Positions 19,644-27,691 of a stretch of DNA of 27,691 nt are shown here, in pieces. The notes under the pieces were generated by a model. The model did not search any database. It worked only from the letters and a program-made list of their open reading frames with translations, and was not told the origin of the DNA. Both the position numbers and the translations under genes were made by a program. The number at the start of each line of letters is the position of its first letter. Position 1 is the stretch's first letter. Source of the DNA: Gracilariopsis chorda (lineage: Eukaryota; Rhodophyta; Florideophyceae; Gracilariales; Gracilariaceae); contig NBIV01000541.1 of the NCBI GenBank assembly GCA_003194525.1, forward strand, positions 1-27,691, written 5' to 3'.

Positions 19644-20509
19644 CTCACCCCGTCATAGAACACGTCTGAACAGAGCCTGATATAGAGCTCTATCACTCGA
19701 TCAGGGTTGTCAAGAACGGCTTTGAGCAGAACAGCTCAAGTAAGCTTCGTGAGCCAATCGGGGTTTTCGAGCTCACCCTTCACAAAGCTAAAAAGCGAAA
19801 GAAAAACCAAGAACGTCCCAAATCCACATACTATTCAATTTGTTAAGATTTGAACAAAGCACACCAATTTTGGCCACTCATGCGCTCTTTGCGGGACCTC
19901 AATGCTAGTTCGAAGCATAGGGCTCTCAACAAGGCACTAGCCAGTTGTTCGTACATCTTACGCTCGTTGCCGAACTCCATCCTTATTGCTTTTGATACGT
20001 ATATCGTTTCGAAGCCTGGGGTTCGCGATAAGAGACTAGTAATTCGTGTACTAAGGCCGAATTAGGGATAACAGCGACAACTACTTATCTCTCCTAGACA
20101 CTGACATATTTTTGGCTTTCGGATGACTACTTGAAATGCTACCACCGAACAAATATTCTTCCAATCGTCAACTTTTAGCCATCCACGGAAAAATCTTGAG
20201 GAAGACGGTAAAGAGAAAAAATACGGCCGAAAAAATGCCCAGCGGAGGATGTGGTTGTAGAATGACGTACACGGGCTGCCTGTAGAGGAACGAGGATCAT
20301 CTTCATGAATATACTATAAACAATCGCTGGTCCGACTCGCCTCTTGAAACGGGGATTGTATCACGGGTACCAACGGTATCCCTTGGTATGTGCCAAGTGG
20401 GTCTTTAGAATCAATTGTAACTGAAGGTGCACACATTCCGTTTGCTCATTGTAAGACTCCAGGTGGAGTAACCGTGGTGGCAGCGCCTTCAATCGCTAAC
20501 CGTGCGCAA
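19644..20509. other. No clear gene
   Basis: A 12-bp palindrome ATAGAGCTCTAT lies at 19682-19693. The frame 19850-20065 (71 codons, TTG first) gives RDLNASSKHRALNKALASC and is unlike anything I know. Confidence 0.35.
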
Positions 20510-20994
20510 ATTCTAGCCTGGAGCTGGCATTTTTGAAACCCTGCTGTGGAATCTAATATCGCTGGACACGCGACTACAATTCACTAGCAATGTCCACTTC
20601 TACTTCTCAAGCATTCTTTTGCGGGGGCCATTCGCTGGTTTTGTTCTTCAAGTTTGTGCTTTCGCCGCTATGGCGGGTGCGACTCTGTCATTCGTACCGA
20701 GTGCCATGTCTGGTTCTGAGAATGGTTGCAGAGGTACGGCGAGTTCGATGGGAATGGTCGTTTTATACAATTTGGTGCGATGTGCTGCAGTTGCACTGGG
20801 TTGAATCATTGTGGTCTCAATTGTCACACGATGTGGGAGAGGTTTGGAGATTGCGATTGTCAGTCGATTTCTCAGCGACAAATTGGGGCTTGAGCTGTTT
20901 CTGTGATCGATGGTGTGCACAGCGTATGATGGAACTGGCGTTGAAATGCACTTTGGCAGCCCGAAACGGCATATTTGTTAGCGACGCCGGCTGA
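20510..20994 (+). CDS. Overlapping hypothetical frames, doubtful
   Basis: An ATG at 20590 opens 134 codons to 20994 (MSTSTSQAFFCGGHS...), rich in Trp and Cys. In a second frame about 100 codons are open up to a TGA near 20806, with a hydrophobic stretch (FVLQVCAFAAMAGATLSFVP) that could be a membrane segment, and more hydrophobic sequence after the stop. Only one of the two could be real. Neither resembles a known family. The second may be a broken membrane protein, or both may be chance. Confidence 0.15.
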
Positions 20995-21075
20995 AGAGTA
21001 GATGAGTGTGCACTACGAAATGGTGATGTGGCCGATTGTGATTTATAGTCGCAACGAAATGGTTGTGCTCAAAAA

Positions 21076-21144
21076 CATTCGAATGACTCTCTCTGAGAGG
21101 GCTGCACTCATCCGGGAGAAGCACGGCTCTCACTCATTCAAATG
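21076..21144. repeat. Extended inverted repeat
   Basis: CATTCGAATGA (21076-21086) pairs with TCATTCAAATG (21134-21144), with one mismatch. Inside, GAGAG.. (21095) pairs with ..CTCTC (21131) and TGC with GCA, around a short loop. It lies about 430 bp beyond the 3' end of the NLR gene, which runs on the other strand. Confidence 0.5.
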
Positions 21145-21192
21145 ACCCACGCAGAACGACATGCACCCGTTGCGGAGTAGTGCAAGCGTTCC

Positions 21193-21408
21193 GTGGAATG
21201 CGCAGAAAGTGTCAGCGCAAGTAGAAGGTTGTGTGAGGTGCAAGATTGCGCGGATGACGACGATTACGTGAAGCGAATGGTTGATAGCGCTGGAGCGTTT
21301 TATGTTGAGTACAAGCTCAATGCATGGCGCTGTCGCCGTGAACGTAACTGTAATCTAGTAAAGTGCAATACGCGGTGCAAGATGCCGCCGGTGTCCGAGA
21401 GATGTTGA
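21193..21408 (+). CDS. Short cysteine-rich ORF, doubtful
   Basis: 71 codons opening at GTG, with seven or more cysteines (CEVQDCADDDD, CRRERNCNLVKCNTRCK). There is no signal peptide and no recognised fold. Listed only because the Cys spacing is dense; probably not a gene. Confidence 0.1.
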   Translation: MECAESVSASRRLCEVQDCADDDDYVKRMVDSAGAFYVEYKLNAWRCRRERNCNLVKCNTRCKMPPVSERC

Positions 21409-21574
21409 TTCAACGGTACTAATGACAGTAGTACAAGCAAGAAGTCACGTACGATAATGCTTTGAACAGCAAAGAAGTGTGCTCTGTCACCAACTGTGGT
21501 TGAGGTGCAAGTGGCCGGACTGCGACGCACGCAACTAAACGCATCGTCGAGGCATGGCTGCCGTCAGCTCCTCG

Positions 21575-24500
21575 TCAGCGAATTATTCGGCACCTTCTGT
21601 CAAAATCGCGGGAGAAATACATGTCACCACCGTTGAAATTTGCAACCTCGCATTCACACGTGGCCAGCAGTGGTCCCGCCTCGCCTCCATCGCGCACTTC
21701 CCGTTGGCCGGCGAATTTCCACGACTGCACTTGGGACCACGACAGGTCGAGCGCGGCGACGGTCGGCTGCCACGCCGCATGCGTCGACGTCATCGCACAC
21801 TCTCCGCTGCTCACGTCCCACAAACTGCTCACGTCCCGTCGACTAACCGTCACAACTTTCGAACCGTGCGCGTCCACCGCTACACGTTTCGCCTCACATT
21901 CCTGCACAAACATCGATCTCCCGTCTTCCGCGTTCCACACGCGCACCGTCTTGTCCCAAGACCCCGACACAATGCGCGTGCCGTCCGCGCTCACAGCCAC
22001 GCACCGAACCCAATCAGTGTGACCGACGAGCGGCGCCGTCAGCGCCTCCCCGCTCTCCGCGTTCCACACGCGCACCGTCTTGTCCCGTGACCCCGACACA
22101 ATGCGCCTGCCGTCTGCGCTCACAGCCACGTACGAAACGTCATGAGTGTGACCGACGAGCCGCGGCGTCAGCGCCTCCCCGCTCTGCGCGTTCCACACGC
22201 GAACCGTCTTGTCCAGAGCCCCCGACACAATGCGCGTGCCGTCCGCGCTCACAGCCACGCACCGAACCCAATCAGTGTGACCGACGAGCGGCGCCGTCAG
22301 CGCCTCCCCGCTCTCCGCGTTCCACACGCGCACCGTCTTGTCCCAAGACCCCGACACAATGCGCTTGCCGTCCGCGCTCACAGCCACGCACGAAACCCAA
22401 TCAGTGTGACCGACGAGCGGCGCCGTCAGCGCCTCCCCGCTCTGCGCGTTCCACACGCGCACCGTCTTATCCCAAGACCCCGACACAATGCGCTTGCCGT
22501 CCGCGCTCACAGCCACGCACGAAACCCAATCAGTGTGACCGACGGGCGGCACCGTCAGCGCCTCCCCGCTCTGCGCGTTCCACACGCGTACCGTCTTGTC
22601 CAGAGCCCCCGACACAATGCGCGTGCCGTCCGCGCTCACAGCCACGCACACAACCGAAGCAGTGTGACCGACGAGCGGCGGCGTCAGCGCCTCCCCGCTC
22701 TGCGCGTTCCACACGCGCACCGTCTTGTCCCGTGACCCCGACACAATGCGCGTGCCGTCCGCGCTCACAGCCACGCACGAAACCCAATCAGTGTGACCGA
22801 CGAGCGGCGCCGTCAGCGCCTCCCCGCTCTGCGCGTTCCACACGCGCACCGTCTTGTCCCGTGACCCCGACACAATGCGCGTGCCGTCCGCGCTCACAGC
22901 CACGCACGAAACCCAATCAGTGTGACCGACGAGCGGCGCCGTCAGCGCCTCCCCGCTCTGCGCGTTCCACACGCGCACCGTATTGTCGTCGGACCCCGTC
23001 ACAAGCACATTTCTGTTGGAGCTAAACGCAACACATATCACAAACGCTGTGTGGCCCACGAGCGGTGCCCCCATCGCCTCACCGCTGCATGTATCCCATA
23101 CTCGGGTATCGTCTTGTGAAGAAGTGGACGCCACTCGTGTCCCGTCACAGCTAAACCCAATCAACATCCATACAGCATCTGAAATGTATCCGAGGCACTC
23201 CACCTCTCGCTCCATCTCCCCCGTATCTCTATTCCACGTCACAATTCTGCCGTTGCCATGCGCTGTCACAAAGCTTCTCCGATCGCCCATTTTGGCGAAT
23301 GTTTCGCAGTCAACATCGAGTAGCCTCGGCTTGTCCTCTTCTTTCATGACCAAAGGGTGATGGTCGCACACACCACTCGTTCTCGTGTGCTTTGAGACAC
23401 CCATTCCACCGTCAGACCTCCAGAAGATCCATGTTTCATCGTCCTCTACTGTTATGCTGCTTGCGCATACAGGCAGTTTGATAATTTCCTCGGCAGCACC
23501 TGGGGCTGGCAAAATTCCCAAAGATCCTTTTACCCATGGTCGCGGCGCGCACTTCTCAATTTCCTCCACAAACTTCTTCGTCTGCTCGCATTTTGTTGCG
23601 TGCAACAGCAAACGCCCGTGCAGTTGAAACCAAACTTCACGAGGGTTCGTGGCGACTGTAGTGTGGGCCAGGCGCGCAGCTCTGCCTACCATATCTAGAT
23701 GCTCCTTGTGATTCGCATACCCGTAATTGCCGTTCTCTGCGAGGGCTATGCCATGCTTGAGGTCCTGCTCAACGGCGTAGATTCCTTTCTTCACGAAACG
23801 CTTTGCGATCCATTGTGGCTTTGACAACAGCCACATCAGTTGACACGCATGTCCGGTATTCCAAAGAAGTCGACATACATTGTCGTGAATGTAGCCGTCA
23901 TCTTCTGTCTCCCACCACTCAAACGAAGTGTCACCCCACCGAAGGGGTGGAGTGTAACTGTAAACCAGATCTCGAAAGATTTTGTGTCTCTCACTTCTTC
24001 CTTCCGCCATTCGAGTCGCAATATCGAGAACAATGTCATGCAACTGAATGTATACCAAGCCCCCATCTTCCCGTTTCTGTGCAATGGACACTTCTTTGAA
24101 CCTGTCCACAACTCGTTCCGCATCAGCCAAGTTCTCCGTATCCCACAACTTCTGAAGCATTCGAGTCGAAACCCTCTCCTGCTTCTGAAGAACGCACAAA
24201 GCCCGAAACCGTTCGCAGTACCTTCCTCTACTGTTACATCTTTCCAGAACTTCGAGGGAAGCATCAACGATCTTGGGCAATTTGCCGTACCCCTCCATTG
24301 TAACATCATACATATCGTTTCGATGCGACAATATGCCCTGGTGAAACTTTGACCATGCGTCTTGTTTCTGCTCTGCGCTCTTCGTGCGTGAGATATTCCA
24401 CACTGAACGTCCAGCAATACCATGTGCAAGCGGAAGCCCGTCACACATATCTAGAATAGCCTCGAATGCATTCTTGTTCTCCTCGCTGAGGTCACACTCT

Positions 24501-25519
24501 GCATCATATCCTGCATGCTTCATCAGCATCCTGCGCGACAGTTCCCCGTGCGTGTCTTTCTTCCTAAATTCAATCCTTGTATGAGCCCGATTTAGAAAAC
24601 GCTCATCTCTACTTGTGTATATCATTCGACTCTTCTCGTTCATCATCGATTCAAGAGTGGTCAACACACCCGAGTCAATCCCATTCACTCGCCAAATATC
24701 ATCTACGAGAAATAGACAAGTGTGCGCACAGAACCAATCCGAGGCCTTCTCTGCTGCTTTTGCTAATGGCATTTCCCTTATACTCTTAGCCAGTTGCTCA
24801 CCCCCTGTCTTGTCCACTACGGTCGCAATGCCTTCCACAATGCTCTTCATCGTCGCGTCATTCCCAAGTTGGATGTAAAGAAGTCCTCCAGGAAATGCAC
24901 TCTTGACTTCTGTTTCGCCAGCAAGACCCCGCAAGGCACATGTCTTCCCAACACCGCCTTGTCCACAAGCAAGAACAGCAACAACTTGGCCCTCTTCTTT
25001 GCAGAGAACAGCATCTTTCAGTTTGCCTTCGCATGTATCGCTTCTATTATAGTTCAGTATCAGCCTCGGCGGGTTCCGTGGCACCGTATTCCGCGCTTTG
25101 TAATAGTCTTGCCGCATAGGTTGACTTGACAACATTGGGGAGATTTTGTCGTTCAGAAACTCGAAGAACTCCTTGCTCCTTGCTTCGCACTCATCTAGTA
25201 CGTCTTTCATTCTTCGAACTCTTTTCGTGCGCTTGGCCTTGTTGATAGGTTCCTTCCATTGTTCAAGAGTCTTCCCATCTTCTTCCAAATCAATCTTGAA
25301 GAGACGTAACCTTGCACTTGTAACACGGTCAATTTCAAAATGTTTCGAGGTTTCAAGCTGCCGAAGTATTTCCGCAGCTTCGGCATACTGTCGGATGAGA
25401 CGACCAAGCTGCCTTCTATTGTCTTCAATGATATCGCCTCGTTCATAGTACCGATTTACGATTGCTTCAAGCTTTTCAACCACTTTAACAACCGGAGCAA
25501 CCAAGGCAACATATTCCAT
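21575..25519 (-). CDS. NB-ARC/WD40 STAND ATPase (NLR-like protein)
   Basis: 1314 residues, intronless. The start was chosen at ATG 25519 (context ATAATGG, followed by the helical EYVALVAPVVKVVEKLEAI). The frame is open up to 25714, with another ATG at 25699. Residues 1-135: helical, coiled-coil-like, no named domain. NB-ARC: P-loop GQGGVGKT (186-193), kinase-2 LVDDIW (271-276), TSRD (302-305), GLPLA (361-365). Winged helix with LHDIVLDIA (493-501) in place of MHD. At about 560-640 an APAF-1-like helical linker ends in QLHGRLL. The WD40 propeller spans about 690-1280, with some 11-13 blades, eight nearly identical. Such ATPases oligomerise when the repeats sense a ligand, then the N-terminus signals, often to cell death or defence. 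This is known of APAF-1, plant NLRs and fungal HET-E; for this protein it is inference. All nucleotide-binding motifs are intact. No localisation signal is seen. Confidence 0.93.
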   Translation of the reverse strand: MEYVALVAPVVKVVEKLEAIVNRYYERGDIIEDNRRQLGRLIRQYAEAAEILRQLETSKHFEIDRVTSARLRLFKIDLEEDGKTLEQWKEPINKAKRTKRVRRMKDVLDECEARSKEFFEFLNDKISPMLSSQPMRQDYYKARNTVPRNPPRLILNYNRSDTCEGKLKDAVLCKEEGQVVAVLACGQGGVGKTCALRGLAGETEVKSAFPGGLLYIQLGNDATMKSIVEGIATVVDKTGGEQLAKSIREMPLAKAAEKASDWFCAHTCLFLVDDIWRVNGIDSGVLTTLESMMNEKSRMIYTSRDERFLNRAHTRIEFRKKDTHGELSRRMLMKHAGYDAECDLSEENKNAFEAILDMCDGLPLAHGIAGRSVWNISRTKSAEQKQDAWSKFHQGILSHRNDMYDVTMEGYGKLPKIVDASLEVLERCNSRGRYCERFRALCVLQKQERVSTRMLQKLWDTENLADAERVVDRFKEVSIAQKREDGGLVYIQLHDIVLDIATRMAEGRSERHKIFRDLVYSYTPPLRWGDTSFEWWETEDDGYIHDNVCRLLWNTGHACQLMWLLSKPQWIAKRFVKKGIYAVEQDLKHGIALAENGNYGYANHKEHLDMVGRAARLAHTTVATNPREVWFQLHGRLLLHATKCEQTKKFVEEIEKCAPRPWVKGSLGILPAPGAAEEIIKLPVCASSITVEDDETWIFWRSDGGMGVSKHTRTSGVCDHHPLVMKEEDKPRLLDVDCETFAKMGDRRSFVTAHGNGRIVTWNRDTGEMEREVECLGYISDAVWMLIGFSCDGTRVASTSSQDDTRVWDTCSGEAMGAPLVGHTAFVICVAFSSNRNVLVTGSDDNTVRVWNAQSGEALTAPLVGHTDWVSCVAVSADGTRIVSGSRDKTVRVWNAQSGEALTAPLVGHTDWVSCVAVSADGTRIVSGSRDKTVRVWNAQSGEALTPPLVGHTASVVCVAVSADGTRIVSGALDKTVRVWNAQSGEALTVPPVGHTDWVSCVAVSADGKRIVSGSWDKTVRVWNAQSGEALTAPLVGHTDWVSCVAVSADGKRIVSGSWDKTVRVWNAESGEALTAPLVGHTDWVRCVAVSADGTRIVSGALDKTVRVWNAQSGEALTPRLVGHTHDVSYVAVSADGRRIVSGSRDKTVRVWNAESGEALTAPLVGHTDWVRCVAVSADGTRIVSGSWDKTVRVWNAEDGRSMFVQECEAKRVAVDAHGSKVVTVSRRDVSSLWDVSSGECAMTSTHAAWQPTVAALDLSWSQVQSWKFAGQREVRDGGEAGPLLATCECEVANFNGGDMYFSRDFDRRCRIIR
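21899..22930 (-). repeat. Eight 129-bp tandem units encoding WD40 blades
   Basis: Each unit encodes 43 residues beginning VGHT and containing VAVSADG, RIVSG, DKTVRVWNA and SGEALT. Units start on the minus strand at 22930, 22801, 22672, 22543, 22414, 22285, 22156 and 22027, an exact 129-bp period with no indel. A more diverged unit precedes (23059-22931), and the last one departs from the consensus after NAE. Differences cluster at few codons: residues 5-6 (DW, AS, HD), 8-9, 17 (T/K/R), 23-24 (SR, AL, SW), 34 (Q/E) and 41-43. The rest is nearly invariant, which points to recent duplication or gene conversion. Confidence 0.95.
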
Positions 25520-25624
25520 TATGACGCTGTTCTCGCTCCGACAGGGCGCACCTCGATAGATGTAACAACGACGACACAGGCAGGAAGACGATTCCAAGGT
25601 GCGGTAGACGCAAGATAACGTCAC

Positions 25625-25764
25625 GACAGGTGGGCGGAAGTAGTTTCGCCACAGCGCCTTAAGTCCTCTTGGCAAACCGGTTGCACGTGTACGCAACATG
25701 AAGGCAACAAGCACGCTATCTACGTGCCATCACAAGCTATTGTTTTGACCGGGTCACCTCCGAG
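25625..25764 (-). repeat. Leader repeat, copy next to the NLR gene
   Basis: This lies in the presumed 5' leader of the NLR gene. It matches 26233-26356 at roughly 80 percent by eye over the best 90 bp (GTTGCACGTGTACGCAA, CAACAAGCACGCT, CATCACAAGCT, TCACCTCC) and weakly beyond. It includes the ATG at 25699 on the minus strand, which is an argument for the start at 25519. Confidence 0.7.
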
Positions 25765-26232
25765 ATAGCCGATGACCTCACAGACAGTAAACTAGTATGT
25801 AAGTTAGTCTAGTCTACCTGTACTATGCTGACCTCACAGCTCGAGTTGCTCAGACGCGTGCGCGGCATTGATTGGGCGCGCCCATGCTCAAGGGCTGCAC
25901 GGGGCGCTGCTCCTTGCACCTGCATATGCGGAAGAGCTACAGTTGGCATCACGGAGGCGCCCAAAAAGTAGAAAAGAAACACATTTACAGAGCGAAAATT
26001 TTAAAAATAAACCCGATAGAACGATTCTGGAGGACATATCTCTTTCGGTCAAAATCGTCCAACACCAAATGCAGGAAGCGCCTCACCGTTTGGGTACCAC
26101 GGTAGCCCGCTGACTCAGGGGGCACTTCATGGCCTCGTGTTGGTGTCTGCAGCTGACTGATATCGGTGTAGGTCGCCATTCCGTCGCTCAAGTGCACCCA
26201 TTTTTTTAGTCTGCGCGGCCTTGCAAAGCTGA
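25765..26232. other. No gene seen
   Basis: An 11-bp direct repeat TGACCTCACAG occurs at 25765-25775 and 25829-25839. Frames at 25868-26113 open without a credible start. A lone NPIERFW at 26010-26030 is discussed among the rejected items. Confidence 0.4.
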
Positions 26233-26356
26233 AGTTCTACGTGCGGCAGTCACTTTTAATCCAATCGTGCAAACCAGTTGCACGTGTACGCAACCATGAA
26301 CACAACAAGCACGCTGCGTGTCATCACAAGCTCCTGTTCTGACCCTCACCTCCAGA
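26233..26356 (-). repeat. Leader repeat, upstream copy
   Basis: Same orientation as the copy at 25625-25764, about 600 bp further upstream of the NLR gene. No NLR coding sequence follows it. It could be the leader of a deleted second gene copy, or a duplicated regulatory segment. Confidence 0.7.
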
Positions 26357-27691
26357 GTTACCTCGTAAAAAGTAGCAATGTTTTCAAGCTGATCGTGTCG
26401 CAAGGCGAGCATCATCTTACAGCTTATGCACTCATCTACGCCAATCTCAAAACACTTCCATTTGAATAGCTCTCTACAATCGAAGAGAAAAATATGCACG
26501 TTTATTCACGAACATGCCACAATTGTGCACTGCTCATCCCGTCAAAGTTGGTTGTCTTTTCTTTCCAGCTTTGGCATTGACGGACTCCATTTTCTTAGTC
26601 TATATTAATACTCCTCGAAAGCAAATCTTCTTTGCTTTCCCGGAACTATGGTCTGTTGATTACAGGGCTGGCCAGCAAGACGAGACCTGCCGGAAAGCAT
26701 TTCCAGCCACTGCTCTCCGGCATCTGTCGCATCTACCACCATTCGCATTTCTTTTGTTTCGTCATCGATTTTTTGCTATGTCTGATCACTGTGACATTGA
26801 ACAAGACTGGTATACAGTAACACCAGTGTTCCAGCATATCCCCTGGTAGGCTCTTTGCCTTTTTTGCGACTCTAATCGCACTTCATGTATTCAGCAAGCT
26901 CTCGGAGGACGCCTGCATGGCGTCAGGAGAACCGCAGCCCTGTAAAATGAAAACATCGGCAACGCGCAGCGCTCGCAATGCTCTCCATTGTACAGGACTC
27001 CAATTTTCCTATTGACAGGAGATATAGAAAGAGAATTGAGCACCGCGAGCTATACCGAAGCATTTTGTGAACAACCGACAATATTTTGGTGATACTGTTT
27101 AGCCAAGAAGCTGAGTGCTACATGCAGGAGCTCATTTGTAGTTTATCATTGCTTCGAACATTTCGGCTTACGCTTTACATGGGAGAAGTTTGTGGGAGTC
27201 ATCCAGCTCCGCCGTCCGTCGTAGACTCATTGTGATATCGTTAACCGGTTATGGACTTAGGTGTAACGTCTACGAGAGTTCTCATGTAGTTGAAAGTCAC
27301 CAACTTCGGCAAAGACAGCATACTAAGAACCAAACAAACGCCATCGTTCGTCCATGACTATTCAGCCATCGGCGCGCACGCTACTATCACAAATTCGCCT
27401 CGTACCTGCCTGCCAGCCATTTCTCGTCTAAATGGCAAGAACCCAAAGCCTCCCCCATCTTCCCAACCGTCTTGAAAGAGTTTCTCTTTCTCGCACTATT
27501 TGCTAGAAAATCTATTTCGAAAGAAGCTTAGCGAATCGCTCGTCCTGCAATGTGCCCGGTGTGTTTCGTGATAACTACTTGGCTCAATCATTTGCAATAC
27601 AACAGCCTGCGGACGCATCTTTCACGTCTCGGATGCTTTTCAATATGTGTGTTCTTCGGCTCTACCTTGCTTAACGATAAACGATTGGGGC
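26357..27691. other. No gene seen
   Basis: Only short frames on both strands up to the window end. No element domain, repeat or RNA gene was recognised. Confidence 0.45.

Noticed and set aside
21554..23119. Long plus-strand frames (up to 312 codons) rich in Pro, Arg, Ser and His
   Set aside because: They lie opposite the WD40 array and owe their openness and repetitiveness to the 129-bp units on the minus strand. The 43-residue period is the same and no independent motif exists.
25519..25714. N-terminal extension of the NLR protein by 60-65 residues (ATG 25699 or GTG 25714)
   Set aside because: It lies in the leader repeat, has a Cys/Arg-rich composition unlike the rest, and the ATG at 25519 has better context and begins the helical domain. 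It cannot be fully excluded.
25984..26060. NPIERFW on the plus strand, like the motif with the catalytic Glu of Tc1/mariner or IS630-type transposases
   Set aside because: Only seven residues fit. The usual P-P-Y-S-P before it is absent, no DDE Asp block lies upstream, and the frame closes soon after.
1..27691. CRISPR arrays, bacterial operons, ribosome binding sites
   Set aside because: The only regular repeats are the coding WD40 units and the AAG run. Gene content and the retroelements are eukaryotic.

Overview
This window reads as nuclear DNA of a eukaryote. It holds fragments of Ty3/gypsy chromoviruses and of an RNase H-encoding LINE, and one long intronless gene for a STAND/NLR-type protein (helical N-terminus, NB-ARC, WD40). 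There are no bacterial operons. Sparse intronless genes set in decayed retrotransposons would fit a florideophyte red alga such as Chondrus, but I infer this and the sequence does not prove it. Oomycetes and other algae remain possible.

Layout. 1-4860: no convincing gene. There are two weak decayed reading frames (478-1009 minus, 2008-2742 plus). 4870-8105: the 3' half of a chromovirus on the minus strand (element A), with RNase H end, integrase, chromodomain, an extra ORF after pol and a 3' LTR with a TATA box. Next to it is a possible second LTR. 8100-11780: a different chromovirus on the plus strand (element B), from reverse transcriptase to chromodomain, with many stops and frameshifts. 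It lies head to head with A. 11786-17080: the 5' part of a third element (C) on the plus strand. Its LTR belongs to the same family as that of A but is split by about 1.2 kb of other DNA. After the LTR come a lone U1-type zinc finger, a gag with zinc knuckle, and an open protease frame whose active site reads D-K-G. 17080-17949: the 3' end of a LINE (RNase H, Cys-His motif, hairpin, (AAG)11 tail). A second, more decayed LINE end lies at 18708-19043. 19050-21570: no clear gene, only hairpins and weak ORFs.

21575-25519 (minus) is the one apparently intact gene. It encodes 1314 residues with an intact P-loop, kinase-2, GLPLA and LHD motifs, then an APAF-1-like helical region and a WD40 propeller of about 11-13 blades. 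Eight of these blades are almost identical 43-residue units encoded by a 129-bp tandem array. The design matches signalling ATPases whose sensor repeats evolve quickly, such as the fungal HET-E/HNWD proteins and APAF-1. About 140 bp of its leader is duplicated some 600 bp upstream. From there to 27691 I see no gene.

Only the NLR gene looks able to work. The retroelement genes are relics of gag-pol polyproteins, and several of their conserved tryptophan codons have become stops.
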